From positions 186,001 through 250,000 of the forward strand of contig NZ_WBOS01000003.1 in the NCBI RefSeq assembly GCF_008923245.1: a stretch of DNA of 64,000 nt, read 5' to 3'. Origin of the DNA: Cytobacillus depressus (GTDB taxonomy: Bacteria; Bacillota; Bacilli; Bacillales; Cytobacillaceae). The notes below the pieces were generated by a model, which saw only the letters and a program-made list of their open reading frames with translations, had not been told where the DNA came from and ran no database searches. The stretch's first letter is position 1; every line of letters starts with the position of its first letter. The translations under genes were made by a program, and so were the position numbers. Shown here piece by piece: positions 27,162-36,370 of the stretch.

Positions 27162-27558
27162 TCATATCCATTTCAATAACATTATTTACCGTATTGTTCT
27201 TATTGCCCTTTTTGCCCCCGCTTAATAGAGGAACAACTGCCCAACTGATCAAAACTACCGCTACTCCAGCAATAATAGCCAAGATCCCTCCATCCAGTGC
27301 TGCAACCACATTTTGCTGTGCTGACATAGCGATAACAATTGGAATATACATAGCACTCCAAAAAGCGAGTCCTTCTTGCGTCTGTTTGTTTAGCTTATCT
27401 TTCTTTTTCAAGTACTCTACAAGTAAAATCAGAAAGAGCATAGCAAAGCCAACACCGCCGACATTTGCGTTAATTCCCAATATTTGTCCTAAGAGATCAC
27501 CAAAAAACACCCCGGATAAAAAGCAAATAGCTAATATTGCCACCCCAAAAATAACCAT
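27127..27558 (-). CDS. madL: Malonate transporter subunit MadL
   Basis: 143 residues with four hydrophobic helices and a polar, Lys/Asn-rich tail; MadL hallmarks are FGDLLGQILGINANVGGVGF (20-39) and AMSAQQNVVAALDGG. An AAGGAGAG site (27566-27573) is seven bases before the ATG. It is cotranscribed with madM and divergent from the GntR regulator; an ACAGTCGACTGT palindrome lies in the spacer. It imports malonate together with MadM (sodium-coupled in the studied homologue). Confidence 0.88.
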   Translation of the reverse strand: MVIFGVAILAICFLSGVFFGDLLGQILGINANVGGVGFAMLFLILLVEYLKKKDKLNKQTQEGLAFWSAMYIPIVIAMSAQQNVVAALDGGILAIIAGVAVVLISWAVVPLLSGGKKGNKNNTVNNVIEMDMNGGKQRVRNTR

Positions 27559-27683
27559 GCCATTTCTCTCCTTTTCAATTTTTTCTTTAAAAAAAGCATT
27601 AAAACTGAAAGCAAACAGAACGATTGTATGTATGTCTGCACTAGGAAGAAATTTTAATCAATTGACAAATGTTTAGAGAATCA

Positions 27684-27695
27684 ACAGTCGACTGT
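27684..27695. promoter_or_regulatory. Probable operator O1 upstream of madL
   Basis: Perfect 12-base palindrome ACAGTCGACTGT, 125 bases upstream of the madL start. It matches O2 next to the regulator promoter at 11 of 12 positions. Confidence 0.65.
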
Positions 27696-27762
27696 ATTCT
27701 TAAAGTCCATAATAAAGCGCGGGAAAACATAAAGTCAATATCTTTTTAATATTCTAAAAATA

Positions 27763-27791
27763 TTGAAATTATAAAAATCAGCCGTTATAAT
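27763..27791 (+). promoter_or_regulatory. Sigma-A promoter of the GntR regulator / mdc operon
   Basis: TTGAAA (27763-27768), a 17-base spacer, then a consensus TATAAT (27786-27791). The expected start of transcription falls at about 27798, on the edge of operator O2. Confidence 0.85.
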
Positions 27792-27799
27792 TAGAATCG

Positions 27800-27811
27800 A
27801 CAGTCGACTAT
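27800..27811. promoter_or_regulatory. Probable operator O2 at the mdc transcription start
   Basis: ACAGTCGACTAT, one mismatch from the O1 palindrome, lies 8 bases after the -10 box. A repressor bound here would block initiation, so the regulator probably represses its own operon until malonate or a malonyl derivative appears. Confidence 0.65.
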
Positions 27812-27838
27812 TTTAATTTTATTGGAGGAGACTTTGTC

Positions 27839-28498
27839 ATGAAAACGAATAAATTTACGCAAAATGCATTATCAAATCATATCGCTGAACATATTACAGA
27901 GCAAATTATTAAGGGGGAATTAATCCCCGGGGATAAACTAATCGAACATATTTATGCGGAAGAGTACGGAACGAGCCGAGCCCCTGTAAGGGAAGCTATA
28001 TATCTACTTTCCATTGAAGGCCTTGTAGAAAGAATTCCAAGAAAAGGGGCAGTGGTAAAAGATTATACGGAGAATGAAATATATGATCTTCTTGAAATAC
28101 GTAACATGCTTGAAGCTATGGCCATTGAACGCATTGGCCGCAACGGAGTAGATCAAGCTTCCTTGCAAAAAATGGCTGATGTTTTGAACGAAATGAAGGA
28201 TGAGACAGTAATTCATCAATATACCCAATTAAATCACACTTTTCATATGACGCTTGTGGAAATGAGTAAAAGTGAGACCATTAAAACTATGTATTTAAGG
28301 CTTGGATGGCCGCTCTTAAGGATCCAAAGCCTTTCGTTTGCGAATAATGGAAATATCGAAAAGTCTGTGAGAGAGCATCAAATGTTAATCGACCTTCTGA
28401 GAGAAGGAAACATCAAGGAGGCAGCCAATCTATTGAAATGTCATAACGATGATGTCATTTTAAGTATGAAAAACAAGCTAGGTTCTAAAAATAAATAA
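27839..28498 (+). CDS. GntR-family (FCD subgroup) regulator of malonate use
   Basis: 219 residues: an N-terminal winged helix (ITEQIIKGELIPGDKLIEHI, then TSRAPVREAIYLLSIEGLVE) and an all-helical FCD effector domain (about 80-210). The FCD metal-binding positions are in EIRNMLEAMAIE, the His of LNHTFHMTL near 135, and REHQMLIDLL near 180. It is a functional counterpart of MdcY-type regulators. GGAGGAG precedes the ATG. It is first in the mdc transcript and divergent from madLM, with GTCGAC-centred palindromes on both sides of the spacer. Confidence 0.87.
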   Translation: MKTNKFTQNALSNHIAEHITEQIIKGELIPGDKLIEHIYAEEYGTSRAPVREAIYLLSIEGLVERIPRKGAVVKDYTENEIYDLLEIRNMLEAMAIERIGRNGVDQASLQKMADVLNEMKDETVIHQYTQLNHTFHMTLVEMSKSETIKTMYLRLGWPLLRIQSLSFANNGNIEKSVREHQMLIDLLREGNIKEAANLLKCHNDDVILSMKNKLGSKNK

Positions 28499-28552
28499 GT
28501 TTTTAACAAGATTATAAGAGTAGTTGAGTTTTCAAACAAGGTGGTGAAAGTT

Positions 28553-29485
28553 GTGAAGCTCGCATTTTTATTCCCTGGTCAAGGTTCTCAAAAGCCAAAT
28601 ATGCTCCAAGAACTTCCGGAACATCCTGCAGTTGAGGCAGTTATGCAAGAAGCAACGGATACACTTGAGGAAAGTGTTTACAACTTTGACTCCAAGGAAG
28701 CATTGGTATCGACGGTCTCTGTTCAAATTAGCCTGCTTGTTTCCTCGGTTGCTATCTTAAGAGTATTTGAAGCTGAAGGGATAATTCCAGATATTGTGGC
28801 AGGCCATTCGGCAGGTGCTTTTGGTGCAGCCGTTGCATGCCAATCCATTGGATTTGCCGATGCTTTAAGAATAATAAAGCTTAGAGGGCAGCTAATGGAG
28901 CAGGTCTTTCCCAGTGGTTATGGAATGGGCGTCATCACAGGAATAGATGAAAAGACGGTAAAAGAACTAGCAAATTCTTGTTTTACAGAAAAAGAACCTG
29001 TATACACGGCAAATGTGAATGCGCCTGATCAAATGACGATCGCAGGTTCTGTTGCTGCTATCAACAAGGTGCTTGACCGTGCCAAACATAGAGGGGCAAG
29101 AACAGCTGAACTGCTGAATGTTAGCATACCGTCCCATTGCTCGTTGTTAAACCCAGTTTCTAGATCTTTACATGAGGAATTGTCAAAAATTAAATTTAGA
29201 CAGCCAGTTATTCCATATGCTTGTAACCGGACGGCAAGGCTATTAAGATTGCCGGAACAAATTAGGGAGGATCTTGCCTACAACGTATCTTACCCAGTTA
29301 GATGGCATGATATTTCTTCCATACTTTGCGAGCATGGGACAAGGCTTTTTATTGAGATGCCTCCAGGAAATGTTCTTGCCAGCTTATCCAAAAAAGCACT
29401 GCCTGGTGCCCGTTCTCTTTCTGTAGATGAAAACGGGTTTGAAAATTGTTTAGTACTGGCTAGGCGTTTTTGTGTGACATCTTAA
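28553..29485 (+). CDS. mdcH: Malonate decarboxylase epsilon subunit (malonyl-CoA:ACP transacylase)
   Basis: About 310 residues of the FabD fold. The nucleophile Ser is in GHSAGAFGAA, the N-terminus is FLFPGQGSQK, and SIPSHCSLLNPV near 195 carries the catalytic His. MdcH loads a malonyl group from malonyl-CoA onto the carrier subunit to start the catalytic cycle. The GTG at 28553 fits best: AAGGTGG is about seven bases upstream and the product begins MKLAFLFPGQ; a GTG at 28541 is the alternative. In many species mdcH is last in the operon; here it is the first structural gene. Confidence 0.9.
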   Translation: MKLAFLFPGQGSQKPNMLQELPEHPAVEAVMQEATDTLEESVYNFDSKEALVSTVSVQISLLVSSVAILRVFEAEGIIPDIVAGHSAGAFGAAVACQSIGFADALRIIKLRGQLMEQVFPSGYGMGVITGIDEKTVKELANSCFTEKEPVYTANVNAPDQMTIAGSVAAINKVLDRAKHRGARTAELLNVSIPSHCSLLNPVSRSLHEELSKIKFRQPVIPYACNRTARLLRLPEQIREDLAYNVSYPVRWHDISSILCEHGTRLFIEMPPGNVLASLSKKALPGARSLSVDENGFENCLVLARRFCVTS

Positions 29486-29598
29486 GTATTGGCTGTGTTA
29501 AAACTGAGTTTTTTACACTTGTTGCTTGTAATGAAATCAACAACAACGATAACAGAACATAGGTATTAAAGATTGATAGGGAAAGGGGATAGCAGGAA

Positions 29599-31245
29599 AT
29601 GCAGGCAATTAAAAATCAGTCTTGGAAAAAACGATTAGAGGCAAAAGAAAAGAGAATTGAAAAAATGAAAGACATAACGAGCAGCCGAATTATCCCTACA
29701 AACAAAATTGTTCAGGCGCTTGAAACCTTAATCCAGTCTGGAGACCGCGTCGTTCTAGAGGGAAATAATCAGAAGCAGGCATCCTTCCTATCGGCAGCCC
29801 TTGCAAAGGTCGACCCGGAAAAAATCTATCATTTGCATATGATTATGTCGAGTATTTCCCGACCGGAGCATTTGGATCTGTTTGAGTATGGCATCGCCAA
29901 TAAAGTAGATTTTTCATACGCAGGGACACAAAGCCTTCGCATGGCCCAAATGCTAGAAGACGGAAAGCTTACCATGGGAGAAATCCATACATATGTGGAG
30001 CTATATGGAAGGCTGTTTATTGACTTAATTCCGTCGGTTGCGCTAGTTGCTGCTGACAAGGCTGACGCTGCCGGTAATTTATATACAGGGCCGAACACCG
30101 AAGAAACTCCGACCTTGGTTGAAGCAGCAGCTTTTCGTGACGGGATTGTCATTGCGCAGGTGAATGAATTAGTGGATGAACTTCCGCGAGTGGACATACC
30201 TGGTTCCTGGATTGATTACGTCGTAGTTGCTGACAAGCCTTATCAATTAGAACCTCTCTTTACCCGGGATCCGCGCCATATTACAGATATTCAAGTGCTT
30301 CAAGCCATGATGATTATTCGCGGTATATATGAAAAGCATCAGGTGAAGTCGTTAAATCATGGGATTGGCTATAATACAGCTGCTGTGGAATTATTACTTC
30401 CCACATATGGAGAAAAGCTTGGTTTAAAAGGGAAGATCTGCAAGCACTGGGCTCTAAACCCGCATCCTACACTGATTCCCGCGATCGAAAGTGGCTGGGT
30501 AGAGAGTGTCCATTGCTTTGGGGGAGAAGTTGGAATGGAAAATTATGTGTCCTCAAGGCGGGATGTGTTTTTTACAGGGCGTGATGGTAGTTTGCGCTCG
30601 AACCGGACATTATGTCAGTTGGCAGGTCAATATGCAGTTGATTTGTTCGTAGGATCAAGTCTGCAAATTGACGCTTACGGAAACTCCTCGACCGTCACCC
30701 GCGGAAGGCTTGCGGGGTTCGGTGGTGCACCAAATATGGGACATGACCCAGGGGGCAGGAGACATTCTTCCGAAGCATGGCTCGATATGAATACAACAAA
30801 CGATCCGCTCGCACGTGGGAAAAAGCTGGTAGTTCAAGTAGTGGAAACATTCCAAAACGGAAATAAACCGGTGTTTGTTGAATCGTTAGACGCATTGGAC
30901 GTAAAAAATGATGCAGGTCTCGCAACTGCACCAATCATGATTTATGGTGAAGACGTTACACATATTGTTACAGAAGAAGGGATTGCCTATTTATATAAGG
31001 CAAACAGCATGGAAGAACGCAGGCAGGCGATTGCGGCAATCGCAGGTGTGACTCCGATTGGGCTTGAACACGACGCAAGAAAGACGGATAAATTGCGAAG
31101 AGAAGGACTGATTGCCCTCCCAGAGGATCTTGGGATTAGAAGAACCGATGCAAAGCGTTCCCTGCTTGCTGCTAAAAATGTAGAAGAGCTTGTGGAGTGG
31201 TCTGATGGTTTATATGAGCCACCTGCTAAATTTCGAAGCTGGTAA
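29599..31245 (+). CDS. mdcA: Malonate decarboxylase alpha subunit (acetyl-S-ACP:malonate ACP transferase)
   Basis: 548 residues, full length. It exchanges acetyl for malonyl on the prosthetic arm of MdcC. CoA-transferase-like regions are visible: LEGNNQKQASFLSAAL near 54, GPNTEETPTLVEAAAFRDG near 160, and RGRLAGFGGAPNMGHDPGGR near 368. An AGCAGGA site precedes the ATG. It is followed after 13 bases by mdcB. Confidence 0.93.
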   Translation: MQAIKNQSWKKRLEAKEKRIEKMKDITSSRIIPTNKIVQALETLIQSGDRVVLEGNNQKQASFLSAALAKVDPEKIYHLHMIMSSISRPEHLDLFEYGIANKVDFSYAGTQSLRMAQMLEDGKLTMGEIHTYVELYGRLFIDLIPSVALVAADKADAAGNLYTGPNTEETPTLVEAAAFRDGIVIAQVNELVDELPRVDIPGSWIDYVVVADKPYQLEPLFTRDPRHITDIQVLQAMMIIRGIYEKHQVKSLNHGIGYNTAAVELLLPTYGEKLGLKGKICKHWALNPHPTLIPAIESGWVESVHCFGGEVGMENYVSSRRDVFFTGRDGSLRSNRTLCQLAGQYAVDLFVGSSLQIDAYGNSSTVTRGRLAGFGGAPNMGHDPGGRRHSSEAWLDMNTTNDPLARGKKLVVQVVETFQNGNKPVFVESLDALDVKNDAGLATAPIMIYGEDVTHIVTEEGIAYLYKANSMEERRQAIAAIAGVTPIGLEHDARKTDKLRREGLIALPEDLGIRRTDAKRSLLAAKNVEELVEWSDGLYEPPAKFRSW

Positions 31246-31258
31246 CGGGGTGTGGTAA

Positions 31259-32131
31259 ATGGAAAAATCACTTACCTATACAGAAAATCTTGCAATGTTA
31301 GCAGTGCGAGCGCTGATCGAGGAAGCGGAACTAACGCCGAAGCCGGGGCTAGTTGACAAAGAAAGCGCAGGTTCCCATCACGATATGTCGATTGAATTAA
31401 TGATTAAATCGGCTAAATCATTAGAGCCGGCGTTCTCAGAAATTGCCAAGGTAAGCTATGGAAGGGTCCCGTCTCAGGAATTAAGGGAAGAGATAGCTGC
31501 TATTGGACGCCAAGGGGAAAAGGATATGTTCCAAGCTACAGGTGGTGTCAATACGCACAAGGGAGCTATCTGGGCATTGGGGCTGCTTATTTCAAGCGCC
31601 GCCATGAACCCGAAAGAGACATCTTTGGACCAGATTGCTTTAACGGCAGGAAAGCTTGCTCTCTTCCCGGATCGGAACTTGCCGCAGCAAATAACAAATG
31701 GTCAAAGAGTAAAAGAAAAATATGGGGTGAATGGAGCACTAGAAGAAGCTCAGAAAGGATTTCCGCATATAAGAGAAATAGCTTTGCCTGTTCTTTATGA
31801 GTCGAGGAGCAGGGGCATAAAAGAAGAACTGTGTAGGTTGAATACCTTATTTTCACTTATCGCTAGTCTTGACGACACTTGTATTTTACATCGGGCAGGG
31901 TTTGCAGCATTGACCGCTACTAAGGAACTTTCTTCTGAAATCCTCCTATTAGGCGGAGTTTGTACAGAGGCAGGATGGAAGGTTTTGGAGGAACTCAGCC
32001 ATTTCTTAAATATGTGCAATGCTTCACCGGGTGGGAGTGCTGATTTGCTGGCGGCTACAATATTCCTTGATTATCTCTATGAAACTAACAAAAGTCCTTT
32101 ATGGGGGTTAAAAAAATACTCGCTCATTTGA
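31259..32131 (+). CDS. mdcB: Triphosphoribosyl-dephospho-CoA synthase
   Basis: 290 residues of the CitG/MdcB family, which make 2'-(5''-triphosphoribosyl)-3'-dephospho-CoA from ATP and dephospho-CoA. The family block LTPKPGLVDKESAGSHHDM (about 22-40) and GGVNTHKGAIWALGLL near 97 are clear; the C-terminus carries CNASPGGSADLLAATIFL. It supplies the precursor that MdcG attaches to MdcC. Confidence 0.92.
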   Translation: MEKSLTYTENLAMLAVRALIEEAELTPKPGLVDKESAGSHHDMSIELMIKSAKSLEPAFSEIAKVSYGRVPSQELREEIAAIGRQGEKDMFQATGGVNTHKGAIWALGLLISSAAMNPKETSLDQIALTAGKLALFPDRNLPQQITNGQRVKEKYGVNGALEEAQKGFPHIREIALPVLYESRSRGIKEELCRLNTLFSLIASLDDTCILHRAGFAALTATKELSSEILLLGGVCTEAGWKVLEELSHFLNMCNASPGGSADLLAATIFLDYLYETNKSPLWGLKKYSLI

Positions 32132-32150
32132 AAGTAAGGAGGGGACCAAT

Positions 32151-32462
32151 TTGGAAAAATTAATGTTTCGTTTTCCTACAACAAAAGAATTACTGTCGAA
32201 ATCACATGTAGGAGTAGTTGGATCTGGAGATTTGGAAATTTTGATGGAACCTTCGGAAGGGGACTATGCAGAAGTTATCGTACGTACTGGTACAACGGGG
32301 TTTAAAGAAACATGGAGCGCTGTTCTGGAAAGGTTTTTTTCCCAGCACGATGTTTCAGCAATGATTAAGATTAATGATTTCGGTGCAACACCAGGAGTTG
32401 TAACATTACGATTATCACAAGCATTGGAGGTAGCTAACGATGTGGGTTACGCAAAAAAATAG
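32151..32462 (+). CDS. mdcC: Malonate decarboxylase acyl carrier protein (delta subunit)
   Basis: 103 residues. The prosthetic-group Ser is Ser25 in GVVGSGDLEIL, the same position as in the studied Klebsiella subunit. The TTG at 32151 is the start: AAGGAGGGG (32136-32144) is six bases upstream, and no better ATG exists before the conserved region. The last 23 bases overlap the beta/gamma fusion gene. Confidence 0.92.
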   Translation: MEKLMFRFPTTKELLSKSHVGVVGSGDLEILMEPSEGDYAEVIVRTGTTGFKETWSAVLERFFSQHDVSAMIKINDFGATPGVVTLRLSQALEVANDVGYAKK

Positions 32463-34131
32463 CTTTGTGGAATGCAGCGGGCGCGAACGGGCACGGGCAT
32501 TGTTGGATAAATCCAGTTATAGAGAATTACTTGACGCATTCTCAGGAATAGAATCACCACATTTAGAACCTCAGGGAGTTGTACCACAAAGTGATGATGG
32601 TGTTGTGATTGCGAGGGGAGAACTGCGTGGTCTTTCTTTATTGGTCATTTCTATAGAGGGGAATTTCCAGGGGGGAGGAATTGGTGAGGTCTCAGGTGCT
32701 AAAATTGCGGGCGCACTCGAACTTGCCTTAGAGGAAAATAAAGCGGGTGGAACAGTGTACCCAGTCATTGTATTTGATACGGGGGGAGTAAGGCTACAGG
32801 AAGCAAACTATGGCCTATTGTCAATTGCAGAAATCGGGGCTGCCATCGTCGCGCTTAAGGAATATGTACCAGTTATCGGTATTATTCCCGGCAAGATTGG
32901 GGCATTTGGCGGGATGTCCATTACCGCTGGATTATGCAGCACCATAATTATGAGCCGTGAAGGACGGCTTGGTCTAAATGGGCCTGAGGTGATTGAACAA
33001 GAAGCCGGGATTTTGGAATTCGATTCTATGGATCGTCAGTTAATTTGGAATACAATTGGAGGAATTCAAAGGGAAGCAATGGGATTCGCCGACCTAGTTG
33101 TGGATGATGATATTGAAGCTTTTCAGCTGGCCATTCTTTCATCTGTCAAAAAAGCAGTTAGTAATCCCTCACGAAGCACCCATTTTGAAAGGTATCTTAC
33201 GTTTTTACGATCGGTCAATACTTCAGAATCAATTAACTCGGAAAAAGTACGTCAGTTATGGGAACAGTCCGAGCAAAATATTCTACCTGAATATAGCGTT
33301 GAGAGATCTATTGAAGAAAGTGGGCAAGCCGGCCGAGGGCATAAATGGTTTACTCTCTTAACGAATGGGTCCCCAACGATCAGTTCTATCCCATCTGTTC
33401 TTTGTGCAGATTCCTTTATCGGGAGCGTACCGGCGCGTTTTCTTGCAGTTGTACCGGATAGATTTAATCGCTTTCCAAGAGCAAGAAACGGTGAATTCGG
33501 ACTTGAAGAGGGATGGGTGATCGCGAAGCATATACGTGATGTGATCGAAGAGGATCGATATCAGCAGAAGCGGGCAATTATCGTAATTGTTGATGTGCCA
33601 AGTCAAGCTTACGGTTATCGTGAAGAACTGCTGGGAATTCATCAGGCATGTGCGGCAGCCGTTGATGCTTACGCTTCCGCTAGATTAGCAGGACATCCAG
33701 TCATCGCCTTTATACCGGGAAAGGCCATTTCGGGTGCTTTTCTTTCCCACGGAATGCAAGCCAGCCGTCTAATCGCCATAGAGGATGAAGGCGTAAATGT
33801 TCATGTTATGTCCAAACAATCAGCAGCAAGGATTACACAGCGTTCTCTCGAAGAATTGGAAGAAGCAACAAAAAAAGTGCCTGCCATGGCCTATGATATT
33901 CGTTCTTTTGAAAAACTAGGTGCACTATTTGCCCTTATGAGTGGTATAAATGCAGATTCCCCAGAGATTTCAGACCGTGAGGTAGTAATCAGCAAATTAG
34001 CTGAAGCTATTGAAGACACAAAAAACAGTCCAAGGGATCTTAGCAGCAGACTCAACACTTCTTTTGCCCGAGAAGGTGGCAGGGCAGCATCAATACTTGT
34101 ACGGGAAAAGCTTGCTGAACAATGGCGCTAG
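32440..34131 (+). CDS. mdcDE: Malonate decarboxylase beta-gamma fusion
   Basis: 563 residues joining what are usually two proteins. Residues 1 to about 285 are the beta subunit MdcD, a carboxyltransferase fold with FQGGGIGEVSGAKIAGALEL near 75 and GIIPGKIGAFGGMSITAGLC near 147. Residues about 300-563 are the gamma subunit MdcE (FNRFPRARNGEFGLEEGW near 343; VDVPSQAYGYREELLGIHQA near 386; PGKAISGAFLSHGMQASRL near 427). The frame is continuous with no stop or shift at the junction. Together the domains decarboxylate malonyl-S-ACP to acetyl-S-ACP and CO2. It overlaps mdcC by 23 bases and mdcG by 10, so translation of all three is probably coupled. Confidence 0.92.
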   Translation: MWVTQKNSFVECSGRERARALLDKSSYRELLDAFSGIESPHLEPQGVVPQSDDGVVIARGELRGLSLLVISIEGNFQGGGIGEVSGAKIAGALELALEENKAGGTVYPVIVFDTGGVRLQEANYGLLSIAEIGAAIVALKEYVPVIGIIPGKIGAFGGMSITAGLCSTIIMSREGRLGLNGPEVIEQEAGILEFDSMDRQLIWNTIGGIQREAMGFADLVVDDDIEAFQLAILSSVKKAVSNPSRSTHFERYLTFLRSVNTSESINSEKVRQLWEQSEQNILPEYSVERSIEESGQAGRGHKWFTLLTNGSPTISSIPSVLCADSFIGSVPARFLAVVPDRFNRFPRARNGEFGLEEGWVIAKHIRDVIEEDRYQQKRAIIVIVDVPSQAYGYREELLGIHQACAAAVDAYASARLAGHPVIAFIPGKAISGAFLSHGMQASRLIAIEDEGVNVHVMSKQSAARITQRSLEELEEATKKVPAMAYDIRSFEKLGALFALMSGINADSPEISDREVVISKLAEAIEDTKNSPRDLSSRLNTSFAREGGRAASILVREKLAEQWR

Positions 34132-34763
34132 AACCACATGACTTACTAAAGATCAATCCCAAAGATATTATCAGCCACTCTCTCATCCCAGCCTGGGTGG
34201 TACATTCTTTGGAAAAAGCACCCTTTGTTGTGGTCCGCAGGGTACATGCACCAAAAGGGCAGGTATCCATCGGTATTCGGGGCAAGGAACGAAACGAGAG
34301 ATTTGGGGCATTTTTACCAGAACATTGTGTTATAAAACAAATAAAGCCTGAACATCTTACCGACAAAGATAAGTGGAAAGATAAACAATCACAGGCGTTC
34401 GCAGCTATGGAGTTCGTTGAAGACATATTGAATGGTCACGGGTTTACATGGGGGCCTGGAGGAAGTGTCGGTTTTGAACTTGCTAGCGGAGTGGAGACAG
34501 TGACATCGAAAAGTGACTTAGATCTTATCGTCCGTGCACAAGAATTATTGCCGGTTTTTATTGCGAAAGAGATTGTGGAAGAAGTAAAAAGAAGTCCGGT
34601 AAGAGTAGATGTTCAAGTAGAAACCCCTGCCGGCGCTTTTTCTCTAATAGAGTATGCAAGAGGTACTGGTCCGGTTTTATTAAAAACAATGTTCGGTCCA
34701 AAGCTGAGCCACAATCCTTGGGATGAATCTAATGTTTCTAATTCGGTATTTGGCCCCCGCTAG
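34122..34763 (+). CDS. mdcG: Phosphoribosyl-dephospho-CoA transferase (holo-ACP synthase)
   Basis: 213 residues of the MdcG nucleotidyltransferase family. It transfers the phosphoribosyl-dephospho-CoA arm from the MdcB product to Ser25 of MdcC. The catalytic block GPGGSVGFELASG, followed by SDLDLIVRA (about 112-140), holds the metal-binding Asp pair. Last gene of the mdc operon; a terminator-like repeat follows at 34845-34896. Confidence 0.9.
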   Translation: MALEPHDLLKINPKDIISHSLIPAWVVHSLEKAPFVVVRRVHAPKGQVSIGIRGKERNERFGAFLPEHCVIKQIKPEHLTDKDKWKDKQSQAFAAMEFVEDILNGHGFTWGPGGSVGFELASGVETVTSKSDLDLIVRAQELLPVFIAKEIVEEVKRSPVRVDVQVETPAGAFSLIEYARGTGPVLLKTMFGPKLSHNPWDESNVSNSVFGPR

Positions 34764-34776
34764 AACAAAGTACTAA

Positions 34777-34854
34777 TTTGGCATTTTCCTAGCAACAGTG
34801 TTGACGGCAGCTGTTGCAATTATCGTACTTGTTATCAATAGAAGAAAGAAGTAA
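34777..34854 (+). pseudogene. Possible remnant of a membrane protein C-terminus
   Basis: The 25 codons before the TAA at 34852 read as one hydrophobic helix ending in a basic tail (LTAAVAIIVLVINRRKK), like the end of a transporter. No in-frame ATG or ribosome site exists; only GTG and TTG inside the helix. It is either a remnant of a gene deleted after mdcG or chance. Confidence 0.25.
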
Positions 34855-34897
34855 TCGCCCACCGCTCCGACCAAAGAGTAGGGTAATTACTTCTTTT
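34845..34897. terminator. Terminator between the mdc operon and the convergent M20 gene
   Basis: AAAGAAGTAAT (34845-34855) pairs with ATTACTTCTTT (34886-34896), with TTTT at the end. The loop is long (30 bases), so strength is uncertain; it works in either direction. Confidence 0.55.
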
Positions 34898-34920
34898 GAT
34901 ATACCTTCATATTTCTGTTT

Positions 34921-36303
34921 TCACTTAATATATACCTCATTTGAAAGTTTTTTGGCATGCTTGCCGAGTTCATGAATCACATGACAAGTACATTTAATCC
35001 CATTTAAAAAATAATCAATTTCTATATTTTCATTAGGGGAATGATTTTTTTGATCAAAATTTGCATAAGGCATGATAATAGATGGTACTTCTAAAATTTT
35101 TGTCCAGACATAATCAGGAAGCGAGCCGCCAAGGCTTGGCTGAATAAGGGGTTCCTGCTGATAGGCATGATGAATAGCATTTGTTACAACCTTTACGATT
35201 TCAAGATCTGCAGAAGTTCTTGATGGTTCCATAGATGAAAGGTACGTTACTTCAATGTCAGGATCATGTTGTTGGACGTGCTGACAGATTTTGTTGTAAA
35301 TATCCATAGGATCCTGATCAACTACTAGACGAGCATCTATTTTTACTGTAGCTGTAGCCGGAATAATCGTCTTTATTCCTTCCCCTGTGTAGCCACTTTG
35401 TATCCCATTTATATTAAATGTTGGTTCCATTGTTAACTTGTGATAATACGTTTCACTATCCATATGTAAATGAGGATAGCCAATTTTATTTCCAATATCT
35501 TCAGCATCGAACGGCAATGTTTGAAGTAATTCTTTTTCGTGCTTAGAGGGTGGACGAATATGATCATAAAATCCTTCAATTAACACCTGTCCATCTTGAT
35601 TACACATGGTTTGCAATAAATTTATTAGCTTCCAAGCTGGATTTGGAAGAATATTTCCTGTGTTGCCTGAATGATTATCCCAATCAGCTAATTTTGCTTT
35701 TAGTTCAAGGCAGAGCGAACCTCTTACACCTAATAAAATAAGGGGAGAGCCACTATTATGTGAGGATCCATCAGCTGTATAAACAAGGTCTGCATTTAAA
35801 AGTTCTTTATTTTCTTTTACAAAGGAGGATAAATTGGGACTCCCATTTTCTTCTTCTCCTTCAAATAAAAACTTAATGTTAATAGGTAAATCGCCGAAAA
35901 TATTTAAATATGTTTTAACCCCAAGAAGTTGGGCCATTAACTGCCCCTTGTTATCTCCTGCTCCTCGACAATAAATTCTTCCATTTCGAATAGTGGGTTC
36001 AAAAGGAGGAGATATCCAATCATCAATTGGCTCTGGGGGCTGGACATCATAATGGCCGTAAATAAGCAATGTGAAGAAATTTGGATCCTTGATTATTTCA
36101 CCATAAACAACTGGATGGCCATTTGTTTGCATGATTTGTGTCGATATCCCAAATTCCTCCATCATTTTCTTGAGCAATTCTGCACATTCAGCGATCCCTT
36201 CATTTTGTGTGCTAATACTCTTCTGACGTAAGAGAATAAACAACTGTTCTAGGTATTTTTCTTTATTGTTTGCGATTATTTCTTGGACTTTCCCCAGTGG
36301 CAT
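34921..36303 (-). CDS. M20-family dipeptidase
   Basis: 460 residues of the M20 dipeptidase group. Metal ligands are visible in YGHYDVQPPEP (His, Asp), GAGDNKGQ (Asp), FEGEEENGSPN (Glu-Glu) and the late PNENIEIDYF block. The start at 36303 has AGGGA six bases upstream; the ATG at 36309 abuts that site. Cytoplasmic. It would split imported dipeptides. A GTCGAC-centred site resembling the malonate operators lies 68 bases upstream, hinting at shared control. Confidence 0.88.
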   Translation of the reverse strand: MPLGKVQEIIANNKEKYLEQLFILLRQKSISTQNEGIAECAELLKKMMEEFGISTQIMQTNGHPVVYGEIIKDPNFFTLLIYGHYDVQPPEPIDDWISPPFEPTIRNGRIYCRGAGDNKGQLMAQLLGVKTYLNIFGDLPINIKFLFEGEEENGSPNLSSFVKENKELLNADLVYTADGSSHNSGSPLILLGVRGSLCLELKAKLADWDNHSGNTGNILPNPAWKLINLLQTMCNQDGQVLIEGFYDHIRPPSKHEKELLQTLPFDAEDIGNKIGYPHLHMDSETYYHKLTMEPTFNINGIQSGYTGEGIKTIIPATATVKIDARLVVDQDPMDIYNKICQHVQQHDPDIEVTYLSSMEPSRTSADLEIVKVVTNAIHHAYQQEPLIQPSLGGSLPDYVWTKILEVPSIIMPYANFDQKNHSPNENIEIDYFLNGIKCTCHVIHELGKHAKKLSNEVYIK

Positions 36304-36370
36304 ACACATTCCCTACTTTCTTTAAATGAATGAATTGGTGCGAACGGTGTTTCAATATATTCGATATAGA

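Noticed and set aside
27152..27676. Open frame antisense to madL (174 codons)
   Set aside because: It mirrors madL codon bias; low-complexity Pro/Ile/Thr composition and no ribosome site.
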